DNA of 64,000 bases from Ensifer sp. LCM 4579. GTDB lineage: Bacteria; Pseudomonadota; Alphaproteobacteria; Rhizobiales; Rhizobiaceae. Of this stretch, positions 1 to 9,351 are shown piece by piece. The notes under the pieces are model-generated. The model did no database searches and was not told the DNA's origin. It worked only from the letters and a program-made list of their open reading frames with translations. Every line of letters begins with the position of its first letter. The stretch's first letter is position 1. The DNA is taken from positions 1 to 64,000 of the forward strand of contig NZ_MDDV01000014.1 of assembly GCF_001854885.1 (NCBI RefSeq). The letters run 5' to 3'. The translations under genes were made by a program, and so were the position numbers.

Positions 1-77
1 CCACGCGCTACGACAAGACCGACAAAAGCTTCGCAGCCTTCGTCCATCTCTCAGCCGCCATGCGAGCCATCGCCTGA
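1..77 (+). pseudogene. C-terminal end of an IS5-family-like transposase (cut by window edge)
   Basis: The first 25 codons, read from base 3, end in TGA at 75-77. They spell a tail beginning TRYDKTDKSFAAF, which resembles the ATRYDK...F ending of IS5-group transposases. Only the end is inside the window, so it cannot be told whether the element is intact. The next gene starts at the very next base. That is unusual and suggests the IS end and the following gene were brought together by insertion or deletion. Confidence 0.55.
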
Positions 78-473
78 ATGTCGACAGACCCTAGTACACC
101 CCTTGGCAACGGAGAGATCATCGCCATAGTAGAGCCCGATCCAGCGGCGCTGGAGTTATATGAGGACAGGATTGCCGCCTTGGGCTTTGAGCCAGTCGGG
201 TTCAAGACATTTGAGAGTCTTTGCGACTGGATTTTGAGGGGGAAAATAGCCGATCTCATTGTGGCAGACCGTTCGTCTTTTCTTCTGCATCAATGCGTGG
301 GCGCCGTTCAAGCGGCCCTCAAGACAGTGCCCGTCATCCTGGTCGGAGGAGCTAACCTTAACATGCCACTCACGGGCGGCGATCAAGCCTGCGCTCTTGC
401 GCTGCATAAGCCGGTGTCATCCAGGACCTTGGCGTATGCAATTCGCACGAGGATTAGAACGTGTTGTGGTTAG
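78..473 (+). CDS. response-regulator receiver-domain protein
   Basis: This 131-residue single-domain protein has the layout of a CheY-like receiver: an acidic pair near residue 20 (EPD), a probable phospho-acceptor Asp64 (IVADRSS) at the end of the third strand, and Lys110 followed by Pro (HKP) as the conserved lysine. No output domain follows. The ATG directly abuts the transposase stop and has no recognisable Shine-Dalgarno sequence, so the true start may be internal. It could be a free-standing receiver or the remains of a larger regulator. Phosphorylation partners are not visible nearby. Family assignment rests on motif pattern only. Confidence 0.55.
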   Translation: MSTDPSTPLGNGEIIAIVEPDPAALELYEDRIAALGFEPVGFKTFESLCDWILRGKIADLIVADRSSFLLHQCVGAVQAALKTVPVILVGGANLNMPLTGGDQACALALHKPVSSRTLAYAIRTRIRTCCG

Positions 474-767
474 ATGTGCACACCGGCTGCGGAGTAAGGA
501 TGGTGACGCACCTGGCCAAGGTCATGCGGGGGAGATGTGCGCTGGACCCAGCAGCGCCAGCTAGTGTCAATGACCGCACCAGCGCCGGCGCGTGCGACGG
601 CGCGCCGGGATGGGTGTCTTCGCCCGGTGCTCTTCATGTGGCGGCACGTGCATCACGATCGCCTCAGGTAGGACTTTGGGGATGATCGGCAAGGGCGGTC
701 GAGCCCACCCGCATCCATCGTCCTTGGCCTGCCGACCATAGTCCGGAGATCCTTCCATGCCCTTGCT

Positions 768-1250
768 GTGCTGAATCTCGCCGCGCTGGCGGCCTTCACC
801 ATCAACGCTCAAACGGTCTTTGCCGGAGACCCGCTGCTGCTCCCGCCCGACCCGGCGGCTCTATCGGTCGAGACCAAATCGGGCGAGCAACGCTTCTCGA
901 TAGAAGTGGCGGACGAGCCTGCAGAATGGTGGCGCGGATTGATGTTCCGCACCACGATGGCCGACGATCATGGCATGCTGTTCGTTTTTGAGGACAGCCA
1001 GCCACGCTGCTTCACGATGCAGAACACGGCCATTCCGCTCGATCTCCTGTTTGTCGGCGAAGATGGAAAAATACGTGCGATCGAAAAGGGTCGACCCTTC
1101 TCTACGATGCTCATCTCGCCGACGGTTGATGCGCATTTTGTACTGGAGCTGAAAGCCGGAACCGCGCAGACCGCCGGGATCCAGATCGGCGAGCGGCTTC
1201 GCCACCCGCTCATTGACAGAGTCGCCAACCACAGCCGCCGAGGTTTTTAG
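768..1250 (+). CDS. DUF192 family secreted protein
   Basis: About 160 residues, matching the DUF192 family of small secreted bacterial proteins of unknown function. The diagnostic core is visible in order: WWRGLMFR, then GMLFVF, then MQNTAIPLDLLFV, then IRAIEKGRPFS. An N-terminal hydrophobic stretch ending near AQTVFAG looks like a signal peptide, so export to the periplasm is likely. The GTG at 768 is the most upstream usable start in frame and the leader seems short. The exact start is uncertain. No operon partner is evident. The 294 bases before it contain no supported gene. Confidence 0.7.
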   Translation: MLNLAALAAFTINAQTVFAGDPLLLPPDPAALSVETKSGEQRFSIEVADEPAEWWRGLMFRTTMADDHGMLFVFEDSQPRCFTMQNTAIPLDLLFVGEDGKIRAIEKGRPFSTMLISPTVDAHFVLELKAGTAQTAGIQIGERLRHPLIDRVANHSRRGF

Positions 1251-2133
1251 CGGTTGAGACCACCGGCGATTGCGATTGAAACCGCGGCAGTGAGCGGTGT
1301 CCGCTACGGGCATCTACGGGGTGAAGCCGCTGGGTTGCCGAGAGGAGGTACGTGAGGTCTGTCGAGTCAACCGGTGAAACGCGGGCACGTTGGAAAACCA
1401 GGGGCGCCTGGCGAAACTGTCCGCAAGAATCCGGGCGCGATCTTCAAAGTCCGTTCGCCGACGCCGCTCCGGTCCGGTAAGCAAAACTGCATCTTCCATT
1501 AACGCTGCTCTCGCGCTCTTATGTTCGATCTTGCGAGCGTGGATTCTCGGCAGCCTCACCTGAGCGGTTGAGGACTGGAGGGTATTCGCGCTGAGTAAGT
1601 GGTCGAGTTCATCTCCAAGCGAGCGCTGAACCAGAAAATTAAGCTCCAACCCATAAACGTTTGTATTCGCGAGGTGATGCGGCCTTTGGGGGAGCGGCGG
1701 GTGTCGGGCCTATCGCCCGCGCGCCAAAGCTGCCGATGACGTGTGCATCTAGGTGCCGACGTTAGCCTGACGAGACAAATGGTCAAGGGCGACGAAAGCT
1801 TCATCAAATTGCTCAAAATCGAGACAATGGCATGGAAGGTCGGCAGTCCCTGCAATGACGACAACGTGTGTTGGCCTACATTAATCACGCCACTTGAGTG
1901 ATTACAGCCGAATAACTTTGAAGCAAGCTGCCTGGCTTGGCCCGACTTGAGTTCCAGGACAGCCGGCAGTTGGATCGGGGATCTTGTACTCGCCTGACGC
2001 CCTAATCGGCATTTGCTTCAGATGAAACAGAAAGGAGCGACTCGAAAATCCAAGAGTAACAGACCCTTTCCATAATCGCGAACAACAGATGCCAATCACG
2101 GCTGACGGGTTGCGACAGAGGGGACAGGGGGAA
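1251..2133. other. long gene-poor stretch upstream of virB1
   Basis: About 880 bases with no supported gene. Reading frames on the minus strand are low-complexity and unlike known families. The virB promoter is expected here. I looked for a VirG-binding vir box (TNCAATTGAAAY) and found no convincing match. An imperfect inverted repeat (AATCAC...GTGATT) lies near 1885-1905. Confidence 0.5.
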
Positions 2134-2832
2134 ATGTTGAATGCAGTTTGGCCAGTCTCGCTGGTCCTTTTGACGTCCATGTATCTCTCAAGCGAAGCAG
2201 CACCACTGTCCTTACGTGAGTTCGGCCACCTCGCCCGCGAATGCTCGCCGTGGGTTTCCCCATCTACGCTTGCAGCGATTGCCAAAGTTGAAAGTGATTT
2301 TGAACCGCTTTCGGCACATGACAATACCACCGGTGAAACCCTTCACTGGAAAGATCCGATGGAAGCAACGCAGAGCGTCAAGGAGCGCCTCAAAGCGGGA
2401 CATTCGATCGACGTCGGACTTATGCAGATCAATTCGACGAACTTTTCTGCGCTTGGTCTCACGCCCGAAAATGCATTTCAGCCCTGCATCTCACTCTCGG
2501 CTGCAGGGACCTTGCTTGAGAGCCGCTACGCGGGCGGCAAGACTGCCGCGGCAGAACAGCGCGCGCTTCGTCGGGCAATCTCCGCCTACAATACTGGGGA
2601 TCTGACGCGCGGGTTTGCGAACGGTTATGTGCGGAAGGTTGAGTTAGCCGCGCGAAAGATCGTGCCGCCGCTACTCCTCCCGCCGGAGAAAGGCAGCGAA
2701 AAGGCGAAGCCTGAAGAAACGTGGGATGTCTGGGGTTCCCATGGGCACCGTTCCGGCGGCGATTCATCAAATCCTCCAGAGATGCCGAAAGACGGCAAAT
2801 CGATGGAAGACAATCAACTCATATTCGATTGA
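2134..2832 (+). CDS. virB1: VirB1 lytic transglycosylase of the type IV secretion system
   Basis: VirB1 opens the peptidoglycan locally so that the T4SS channel can assemble in the periplasm. The 232-residue protein has an N-terminal signal peptide (MLNAVWPVSLVLLTSMYLSS, ending near SEAAP). A transglycosylase SLT domain follows, with the catalytic Glu in AKVESDF, then GLMQIN, and later ISAYNTGD. A Pro/Lys-rich tail follows. I chose the ATG at 2134 because it opens the signal peptide and has a G-rich ribosome site; an in-frame ATG at 2089 would add 15 polar residues. It is the first gene of a virB1-virB11 run in the Agrobacterium order. Confidence 0.93.
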   Translation: MLNAVWPVSLVLLTSMYLSSEAAPLSLREFGHLARECSPWVSPSTLAAIAKVESDFEPLSAHDNTTGETLHWKDPMEATQSVKERLKAGHSIDVGLMQINSTNFSALGLTPENAFQPCISLSAAGTLLESRYAGGKTAAAEQRALRRAISAYNTGDLTRGFANGYVRKVELAARKIVPPLLLPPEKGSEKAKPEETWDVWGSHGHRSGGDSSNPPEMPKDGKSMEDNQLIFD

Positions 2833-2851
2833 ACCACACAAAGGTGAAGTA

Positions 2852-3217
2852 ATGACATTCCTCAAAAGGTGCCACGAGCATTTGAAGCGTTTTAGCCTTC
2901 TGGACACGGCGTTGCGCATGGCCGTTACCTATGCGCCCGCCGCTGGTGGGGCGGCCGGGTGGAGCTTTGTCTCCTCCGGGCCCGCTGCGGCCCAGGTGGG
3001 CGGAAGCGCCGACCCTGCCACAATGCTAAATAACATATGCACGTTTATCCTTGGTCCGTTCGGACAGTCACTGGCAGTTCTCGGCATCGTCGCCATCGGT
3101 CTATCCTGGATGTTCGGTCGTGCTTCACTCGGTCTAGTTGCCGGCGTTGTTGGGGGGATCGTCATCATGTTCGGAGCTAGCTTTCTCGGTAAAACGCTTA
3201 TTGGGGCCGGCGGATGA
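2852..3217 (+). CDS. virB2: VirB2 T-pilus major pilin
   Basis: VirB2 is the pilin subunit of the extracellular T pilus. The product is 121 residues, the normal pro-pilin length. It has a long leader ending at GPAAAQ, where processing is expected, and then two hydrophobic segments (around ICTFILGPFGQSLAVLGIV and GLVAGVVGGIVIMFGASFLG) separated by a short positively charged loop (MFGRAS). The ATG at 2852 follows a GGTGA ribosome site. Its TGA overlaps the virB3 ATG, so translation is probably coupled. Family members are cyclised or retained in the inner membrane before assembly. Confidence 0.92.
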   Translation: MTFLKRCHEHLKRFSLLDTALRMAVTYAPAAGGAAGWSFVSSGPAAAQVGGSADPATMLNNICTFILGPFGQSLAVLGIVAIGLSWMFGRASLGLVAGVVGGIVIMFGASFLGKTLIGAGG

Positions 3218-3540
3218 ATGCCCGTCTGGAAGAAAGCACACTTTATGTGGCGGCCACCCGACCGGCATTGTTTCTCGGAGTGCCGCTGACCTTGGCCGGG
3301 TTGTTCATGATGTCAGCCGGGTTTCTGATCGTCATCTTCCAGAATCCCCTTTACGAACTTGTTCTCGTGCCACTCTGGTTCGGAGCGCGCGTTATCGTCG
3401 AGCGTGACTATAACGCCGTGAGCGTAGTGCTGCTTTTTCTGCAGAGTGCCGGCAGAAGCATTGACGGTCAGGTTTGGGGTGGGGCAAGTGTCAGCCCCAA
3501 TCCAATAAAGGTGCCGCAGCGCGGAAGAGGAATGGTGTGA
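3214..3540 (+). CDS. virB3: VirB3 inner-membrane T4SS component
   Basis: VirB3 is a small inner-membrane protein that works with the VirB4 ATPase in pilus assembly. This 108-residue copy has the usual hairpin of two hydrophobic segments (about residues 17-50) followed by a short cytoplasmic tail. Start and stop overlap the neighbours: its ATG overlaps the virB2 stop and its TGA overlaps the virB4 ATG. This supports one translationally coupled operon. Length and position match the Agrobacterium gene. Confidence 0.93.
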   Translation: MNARLEESTLYVAATRPALFLGVPLTLAGLFMMSAGFLIVIFQNPLYELVLVPLWFGARVIVERDYNAVSVVLLFLQSAGRSIDGQVWGGASVSPNPIKVPQRGRGMV

Positions 3541-5909
3541 TGCTCGGCACAAGCGGCACGACCGAGAGGTCTGGGGAAATTTATCTTCCCTATATCGGGC
3601 ACCTTAGCGATCACGTGGTCCTTTTGGAAGACGGTTCGATCATGACTATGGCACATGTCAGAGGTTTGCCCTTTGAACTGGAAGATATTGAAATCCGCAA
3701 TGCACGCTGCCGCGCGTTTAATACGCTCTTGCGCAACATCGCCGATGATAATGTGTCAATAAACGCTCATCTCGTGCGCCATAACCATGTGCCGTCGCCG
3801 CCAGCTCGGCAGTTCCGCAGCGTTTTTGCAAGTCGTCTGAGCGACGCTTTTGAGCAGCGTGTGCTCTCCGGCAAACTTTTTCGCAACGATCACTTCCTGA
3901 CCTTGATTGTGTTTCCCCGCGCCCCACTTGCGAAAATAAGCGGCCGGTTCACTAAGTTCCACAAAAGGAAAGAGAACGATCTTGCAAGCCAGATGCGCAA
4001 TCTGGAAGATCTCTGGCACGTGCTTGCTGGCGGACTCGACGCGTATGGCCTGCGCCGGCTCGGTGTTCGCGAGAAAGATGACGTGCTTTTCTCGGAGATC
4101 GGCGAAGCCCTCCGCCTTATCATGACTTGCCGTTGGTCACCGGTTCCAGTCGTCAGCGGCTCACTTGGCGCTTCGATCTATACCGACCGAGTCATCTGCG
4201 GCAAGCGGGCGCTAGAGATTCGAACGCCGCAAGACAGTTACGTAGGCTCCATCTTTTCGTTCCGTGAATATCCGGCAAAGACGCGGCCGGGCATGCTCAA
4301 CACGCTGTTGTCCACAGACTTCCCACTTGTTTTAAGCCAAAGTTTCTCGTTCCTCACTCGTGCACAGGCTCATGCCAAGCTCAGCCTCAAGTCCAGTCAA
4401 ATGATGAGTTCCGGTGACAAGGCCATCACCCAGATCGATGAACTCGCCCAGGCAGAGGACGCATTGGCAAGCAACGAATTCGTTATGGGTTCGCATCATT
4501 TAAGTCTTTGCGTCTATGCCGATAATCTTAACCACCTCGCCGATCGCGCTGCGCACGCCCGCACTCGGTTGACGGATGCAGGCGCAGTCATCGTCCAAGA
4601 AACTATCGGTATGGAGGCCGCTTACTGGTCGCAGCTTCCGGGGAACTTCAAGTGGCGCACGCGCCCCGGGGCGGTCACGTCGCGAAATTTTGCCGGCCTG
4701 GTTTCATTTGAGAATTTTCCTGGCGGCAATGTTGGAGGGCACTGGGGCAACGCAGTTGCGCGCTTTCGCACCAACGGTGGGACCCCTTTCGATTATGTCC
4801 CCCATGAGAACGACGTGGGCATGACCGCAATATTCGGCCCTATCGGTACAGGCAAAACGACGCTCATGACCTTTATCCTGGCCATGCTCGAGCAGAGTAT
4901 GGCTCACCGCAATGGCGCGATCGTCTTTTTCGACAAGGACCGTGGTGGTGAGCTGTTGGTACGTGCAACGGGAGGAACATACCTGGCTTTACGCAGAGGA
5001 GTGCCGAGCGGCTTGGCGCCTCTGCGGGGCCTGCCCAATACATCGGCTTCGCGGGACTTTCTGCGCGAATGGATCGTGGCGCTGATCGAGAGCGACGGAC
5101 GCGGCGGCATCACTCCAGAGGAGAATCGTCGCCTGGAGCGAGGTATCGTTCGGCAGCTTTCGTTTGAGCCGGGTATGCGCTCACTCGCAGGCCTTCGCGA
5201 ATTCTTGTTGCACGGTCCATCCGAGGGCGCGGGTGCGCGACTACAGCGGTGGTGCAGAGGAAACGCGCTCGGTTGGGCTTTCGACGGCGAGGTCGATGAA
5301 GTAAGGCTGGATGCCTCGGTCACGGGCTTCGATATGACGCAACTCCTGGAGTATGAGGAGGTGTGTGCACCGGCCGCTGCATATCTTTTGCATCGAGTGG
5401 GCTCTGTCGTGGATGGCCGCCGATTTGTCATGAGCTGCGACGAGTTTCGTTTCTATTTGTTGAACCCGCAATTCTCCGCCGTTGTGGACAAATTCCTGCT
5501 CACCGTGCGCAAGAACAACGGCATGCTTATCCTTGCAACACAGCAACCTGAGCACGTGTTGGAGTCGCGTCTAGGAGCCAGCCTCGTCGCGCAATGCATG
5601 ACAAAAATCCTTTACCCATCACCTACAGCGGACCGATCTGCCTATATCGGCGGACTGAAATGTACCGAACGAGAATTTCAGGCGATCCGTGAGGATATGA
5701 CAGTCGGGAGCCGCAAGTTTTTGCTTAAGCGCGAGAGCGGAAGCGTTGTCTGCGAATTCGATCTTAGGCAGATGCGCGAATATGTCGCCGTACTCTCGGG
5801 ACGGGCGAACACCGTGCGCTTTGCCGATCAGCTGCGTCAGACATATGGCGAGGACCCTTCTGCGTGGCTCGACGAGTTCATAGCGCGTTACGACGAAGTA
5901 CAAGACTGA
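3540..5909 (+). CDS. virB4: VirB4 T4SS ATPase
   Basis: VirB4 is the largest T4SS ATPase and powers pilus biogenesis and substrate transfer at the inner membrane. Starting at the ATG that overlaps the virB3 stop gives 789 residues, the classical Agrobacterium length. The Walker A motif (GPIGTGKTT) lies at about residues 433-441. A Walker B-like acidic strand (VMSCDEF) and a later glutamine-rich ATPQQ-type motif (LATQQPEH) follow. The N-terminal TTERSGEIYLPYIGH block is typical of Ti-plasmid-like VirB4. The gene looks intact. Confidence 0.96.
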   Translation: MLGTSGTTERSGEIYLPYIGHLSDHVVLLEDGSIMTMAHVRGLPFELEDIEIRNARCRAFNTLLRNIADDNVSINAHLVRHNHVPSPPARQFRSVFASRLSDAFEQRVLSGKLFRNDHFLTLIVFPRAPLAKISGRFTKFHKRKENDLASQMRNLEDLWHVLAGGLDAYGLRRLGVREKDDVLFSEIGEALRLIMTCRWSPVPVVSGSLGASIYTDRVICGKRALEIRTPQDSYVGSIFSFREYPAKTRPGMLNTLLSTDFPLVLSQSFSFLTRAQAHAKLSLKSSQMMSSGDKAITQIDELAQAEDALASNEFVMGSHHLSLCVYADNLNHLADRAAHARTRLTDAGAVIVQETIGMEAAYWSQLPGNFKWRTRPGAVTSRNFAGLVSFENFPGGNVGGHWGNAVARFRTNGGTPFDYVPHENDVGMTAIFGPIGTGKTTLMTFILAMLEQSMAHRNGAIVFFDKDRGGELLVRATGGTYLALRRGVPSGLAPLRGLPNTSASRDFLREWIVALIESDGRGGITPEENRRLERGIVRQLSFEPGMRSLAGLREFLLHGPSEGAGARLQRWCRGNALGWAFDGEVDEVRLDASVTGFDMTQLLEYEEVCAPAAAYLLHRVGSVVDGRRFVMSCDEFRFYLLNPQFSAVVDKFLLTVRKNNGMLILATQQPEHVLESRLGASLVAQCMTKILYPSPTADRSAYIGGLKCTEREFQAIREDMTVGSRKFLLKRESGSVVCEFDLRQMREYVAVLSGRANTVRFADQLRQTYGEDPSAWLDEFIARYDEVQD

Positions 5910-5923
5910 CGGAGGCAATGTTC

Positions 5924-6610
5924 ATGAAAATAGCACAACTCACGGCAACGGCGCTTGCGGCTTGCCTCCTTCTGCAGGGTCCCGCCCGAGCTCAGTTTGT
6001 CGTCAGCGATCCCGCAACGGAATTCCAGTCGGGTCTAACTGCGGTAAACACTGCGCAAAACGTTGTTCACACACTTGCATTGCTCGAACAGACAGTACAA
6101 ATGGTGCAGATGTTCACGACCTCCTTTGCGGTCACCGGGGTTTTAAGCTCACTCAACCAGCCGAACCGCTATCCGTCTACGGATCACCTTGAAAAGCAGA
6201 TGTTTGCTGCTCGGGCGCCGGCATCGGCGACGGCGCGCGCGATCGCATCGGATGCCGAAAATGATGTGAAGTGGGGTAACGACGCGCAAGGGGCTCTCTT
6301 ACGCGAGCAAATTGTCGGTTCTTCCAATGCAGCCGGGGCCGCAGCCAACAATCTGGACGCCATGGATCATCGCTTGAAGGAAAACGCCAGCACGCTGAAT
6401 GAGCTTTCGCGTTCGCGGAACATTATGCAGGCGACCGTAACGAACGGTTTAATTCTCAAGCAGATACACGACGCGATTATTCAGAACACTCAGGCCACTA
6501 GCTTATTGACGATGACCACTGCACAGGCACGCCTTCAAGCAGCAGAGGAGGCAACGACACAGCGGCGTGAGCGCCAGGAAACTGCGAAGATGTTTGGCAC
6601 GGGACCGTAA
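5924..6610 (+). CDS. virB5: VirB5 minor pilin / pilus-tip protein
   Basis: VirB5 is a periplasmic minor pilin located at the pilus tip and involved in host contact. The product of 228 residues begins with a clear signal peptide (MKIAQLTATALAACLLLQGP, cleaved after ARA). It is mostly alpha-helical with Gln/Ala-rich C-terminal coiled-coil segments. Two in-frame ATGs exist at 5918 and 5924. The second is preferred because a GGAGG lies eight bases upstream of it, while the first would have almost no spacing. It lies 14 bases after virB4. Confidence 0.9.
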   Translation: MKIAQLTATALAACLLLQGPARAQFVVSDPATEFQSGLTAVNTAQNVVHTLALLEQTVQMVQMFTTSFAVTGVLSSLNQPNRYPSTDHLEKQMFAARAPASATARAIASDAENDVKWGNDAQGALLREQIVGSSNAAGAAANNLDAMDHRLKENASTLNELSRSRNIMQATVTNGLILKQIHDAIIQNTQATSLLTMTTAQARLQAAEEATTQRRERQETAKMFGTGP

Positions 6611-6691
6611 TTTTTTTGTCAGGTTTATCGCTCGGGTGGACGCGCAGCCGGTCCCCACCGAAGGCGGAGAGAAGCAAAACAGGTTGGAGCG

Positions 6692-7579
6692 ATGACTTTC
6701 AGAATTGCCGCGCCGTTTACGGCTATTCACATGATCTTCGATACGGCCTTTAACATCAAGCTGAACATGATACTGGAGAAGATCCAGAGCGCGGTCAGCG
6801 CGCCGCTGGTGGCGTGCGTCACACTTTGGATAATAGTTCAGGGCATTTTGGTCATGCGCGGTGAAATCGACACGCGTCGTGGCATTACGAAGGTCATCAC
6901 GGTGTCCCTTGTTGTCGCCCTTGTCGTGGGGCAGGCGAACTACCATGATTACGTCGTGTCAGTCTTTGAGGACACGATTCCAAATTTCGTGGACCGGGTC
7001 AGTGGCAGTCACATTCCATTCGTTGAGATTCCAGTAAAGCTCGACATCATATTCGCTCAAAGCCAATTCCACTTTCAAAGCATAGCATCCGAAATCGGCC
7101 CAATGAACGGCCAGGACATTCTCGCCTTTGAAGGCGCGCAGTGGGTTTTTTACGGCGCGCTTTGGACTGCATTCGCAATCTACGATTCCGCTGGAATTCT
7201 CACGAAGGTGCTGGTGGCAATTGGACCGCTGATCCTTGTAGGCTACCTCTTTGATCGCACTCGAGACATGGCTGCGAAATGGGTAGGTCAACTCCTCTCC
7301 TACGGGATACTTTTGCTCCTGCTGAACATCGTGGCAACCATCGTTATCGCGATCGAAGCGGCCTCCCTGGCGATAATGCTGCGCGTGATCTCTTTATCGG
7401 GCACGACCGCAGCTAAGATTATCGGCCTTTACGAACTCGACATGTTCTTTCTCGCCGGCGACGCTCTGATCGTCGCGCTCCCGGTGATCGCCGGCAACAT
7501 TGGAGGCGGCTTTTTGGGCGGAACACACCAGATTGGCAGCAGCCTTAATCGCCACCTCGCTCAATTGACACGTGGCTAG
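6692..7579 (+). CDS. virB6: VirB6 polytopic inner-membrane T4SS protein
   Basis: VirB6 forms part of the inner-membrane translocation pore. The 295-residue product has several hydrophobic segments (for example near APLVACVTLWIIVQGILV, VVALVVG, the YGILLLLLNIVATIVIAI stretch and ALIVALPVIAG) separated by a large periplasmic loop, as expected for the family. An 81-base gap with a G-rich ribosome site separates it from virB5; this is the longest gap within the operon apart from promoter regions. Length matches the Agrobacterium protein. Confidence 0.93.
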   Translation: MTFRIAAPFTAIHMIFDTAFNIKLNMILEKIQSAVSAPLVACVTLWIIVQGILVMRGEIDTRRGITKVITVSLVVALVVGQANYHDYVVSVFEDTIPNFVDRVSGSHIPFVEIPVKLDIIFAQSQFHFQSIASEIGPMNGQDILAFEGAQWVFYGALWTAFAIYDSAGILTKVLVAIGPLILVGYLFDRTRDMAAKWVGQLLSYGILLLLLNIVATIVIAIEAASLAIMLRVISLSGTTAAKIIGLYELDMFFLAGDALIVALPVIAGNIGGGFLGGTHQIGSSLNRHLAQLTRG

Positions 7580-7611
7580 GACGAACTAATCACTCAACTT
7601 TGGAAAACGCA

Positions 7612-7773
7612 ATGAAGTATTGGCTGTTGCTTCTAACCCTTACTCTGGCCGCGTGCCAGACAACCGACAAGCTTGCGACCTGCAGGGGTCCAGTTTTCCC
7701 CCTGAACGTCGGACATTGGCAACCGACTCCACCGGATCTTCAGGTCGCGGGAGAATTGAATGAAGGGCCCTGA
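7612..7773 (+). CDS. virB7: VirB7 outer-membrane lipoprotein
   Basis: This short gene encodes 53 residues: a signal sequence of Leu/Thr residues followed by the lipobox LAAC, so Cys15 should be lipidated. A second cysteine in LATCRG is in the place where Agrobacterium VirB7 forms a disulfide with VirB9. VirB7 anchors VirB9 and VirB10 in the outer-membrane core complex. Its 3' end overlaps the virB8 start by 14 bases. Position, size and lipobox make the call firm despite the short length. Confidence 0.93.
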   Translation: MKYWLLLLTLTLAACQTTDKLATCRGPVFPLNVGHWQPTPPDLQVAGELNEGP

Positions 7774-8473
7774 ATATGCTCTGCTGGTGGAGAGAGAAGC
7801 ATTGGCTGCCCATTACAAGGAAGTGGAAGCGTTTCAAACTGCACGTGCGAAGTCAGCACGGCGTCTCTCCAAGGTGCTGGCCGTCACAGCGGCGGTCGCT
7901 GTTCTTGGAAATGTTGCCCAGGCCTTTACTATCGCCACCATGGTCCCGTTAAACAAGCTTGTGCCTGTTTATCTTTGGGTACGCCCCGATGGTACAGTTG
8001 ACAGTGAAGTGTCCGTCTCACGACTGCCGGCGACGCAAGAGGAGGCAGTTGTGAATGCCTCCCTCTGGCAATATGTGCGCCTGCGCGAGAGCTATACAGC
8101 GGACACGGCTCAGTATGCCTATGATCTCGTATCAAGTTTCAGCGCTCCGGCCGTGCGACAGGAATATCAAGAGTTCTTCAACTACCCCAATCCAGAATCG
8201 CCGCAAGTCGTAATTGGCAAGCGCGGCAGGCTGGAGGTCGAGCACATCGCCTCGAATGACATCACGCCGGGTGTGCAACAAATTCGCTACAAGCGTACGC
8301 TCTTCCTGGAGGGACAGATGCCGGTGGTGAGTACTTGGACTGCAACAGTTCGCTACGAAAAAGTGACAAGCCTGCCCGGCCGATCGAGGCTGACCAATCC
8401 GGGGGGCTTACTTGTTACCTCCTATGAAAGCTCGGAGGATTCCGTTTCGAACCTCGGAGGTAATCAACCATGA
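7760..8473 (+). CDS. virB8: VirB8 bitopic inner-membrane assembly factor
   Basis: VirB8 nucleates assembly of the T4SS and contacts VirB9, VirB10 and VirB5. The 237-residue product has a short cytoplasmic N-terminus, one membrane segment near residues 37-60 (VLAVTAAVAVLGNVAQAF), and a periplasmic NTF2-like domain containing VRLRESY, FFNYPNP and the IRYKRTLFLEG strand. The length equals that of Agrobacterium VirB8 and the similarity is very high by eye. The stop overlaps the virB9 ATG. Confidence 0.95.
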   Translation: MKGPEYALLVEREALAAHYKEVEAFQTARAKSARRLSKVLAVTAAVAVLGNVAQAFTIATMVPLNKLVPVYLWVRPDGTVDSEVSVSRLPATQEEAVVNASLWQYVRLRESYTADTAQYAYDLVSSFSAPAVRQEYQEFFNYPNPESPQVVIGKRGRLEVEHIASNDITPGVQQIRYKRTLFLEGQMPVVSTWTATVRYEKVTSLPGRSRLTNPGGLLVTSYESSEDSVSNLGGNQP

Positions 8474-9351
8474 GGAAAGAAGCGTTTTTCACACTGGCTT
8501 GTTTGCTTTTCCTCACGGTGGGCGCGCGCGCGGAAGACACTCCTACCGCCGGAAAACTGGATCCTCGCATGCGCTATCTAGCTTACAACCCGGACCAGGT
8601 GGTGCGCCTGTCAACCGCTGTCGGGGCAACGATGGTTGTCACATTTGGGGCGAACGAGACCGTCACAGCCGTCGCCGTTTCCAACAGCAACGATCTCGCA
8701 GCCCTTCCGCGCGGTAACTATCTCTTCTTCAAGGCAAGTCGTGTCCTCCCCTCGCAGCCGGTCATCGTGCTGACAGCGAGCGACGCGGGTATGCGGCGCT
8801 ATGTTTTCAGCATTTCCGCCAAGACCATGTCTGGGCTCGATAAAGAGCAGCCTGAACTCTACTACAGCGTACAATTCGCCTATCCTGTCGATGAGGCATC
8901 GGCTCGGCGGAAGCAAGCTGAACAAAGGTCCGTCGCCTATCGACTCCGATCGGAAGCGCTGTATCAACGCAGGGCTGAGGATTTATTAGATCAGCCCGCC
9001 GCTACCGACAGTCCGGGCGCCAACAATTGGCGTTATGTCGCCCAGGGGGATCGTTCGCTGATGCCCCTGGAAGTTTTTGACAACGGCATCACCACTGTAT
9101 TTCGCTTTCCAGGCAATGTGCGCGTCCCATCGATTTATACGATCAATCCAGACGGCAAGGAAGCCACTGCCAACTATTCGGTCAAAGGCGATTATGTCGA
9201 GATTGCCTCGGTTGCTCGTGGTTGGCGACTGAGAGACGGAGATACAGTATTATGCATCTGGAATAGCGCGTACGATCCCGTGGGACGAGACCCGGGCACC
9301 GGCACGGTCAGACCTGATGTTTGGCGCGTTCTAAAGGAGCCAAGGCGATGA
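8470..9351 (+). CDS. virB9: VirB9 outer-membrane core-complex protein
   Basis: VirB9 forms the ring of the outer-membrane core complex with VirB7 and VirB10. The product is 293 residues with a signal peptide (hydrophobic [13 protein letters not shown]) and two beta-rich domains. The C-terminal part contains [14 protein letters not shown] and the [10 protein letters not shown] stretch, with a cysteine suited to pair with VirB7. The start ATG overlaps the virB8 stop and the TGA overlaps the virB10 ATG, so the genes are coupled. Confidence 0.95.
   Translation: MRKEAFFTLACLLFLTVGARAEDTPTAGKLDPRMRYLAYNPDQVVRLSTAVGATMVVTFGANETVTAVAVSNSNDLAALPRGNYLFFKASRVLPSQPVIVLTASDAGMRRYVFSISAKTMSGLDKEQPELYYSVQFAYPVDEASARRKQAEQRSVAYRLRSEALYQRRAEDLLDQPAATDSPGANNWRYVAQGDRSLMPLEVFDNGITTVFRFPGNVRVPSIYTINPDGKEATANYSVKGDYVEIASVARGWRLRDGDTVLCIWNSAYDPVGRDPGTGTVRPDVWRVLKEPRR

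Noticed and set aside
1251-2133. VirG-binding vir boxes upstream of virB1
   Set aside because: No stretch fits TNCAATTGAAAY well; TGCAATGACG near 1850 and similar sites lack the second half.
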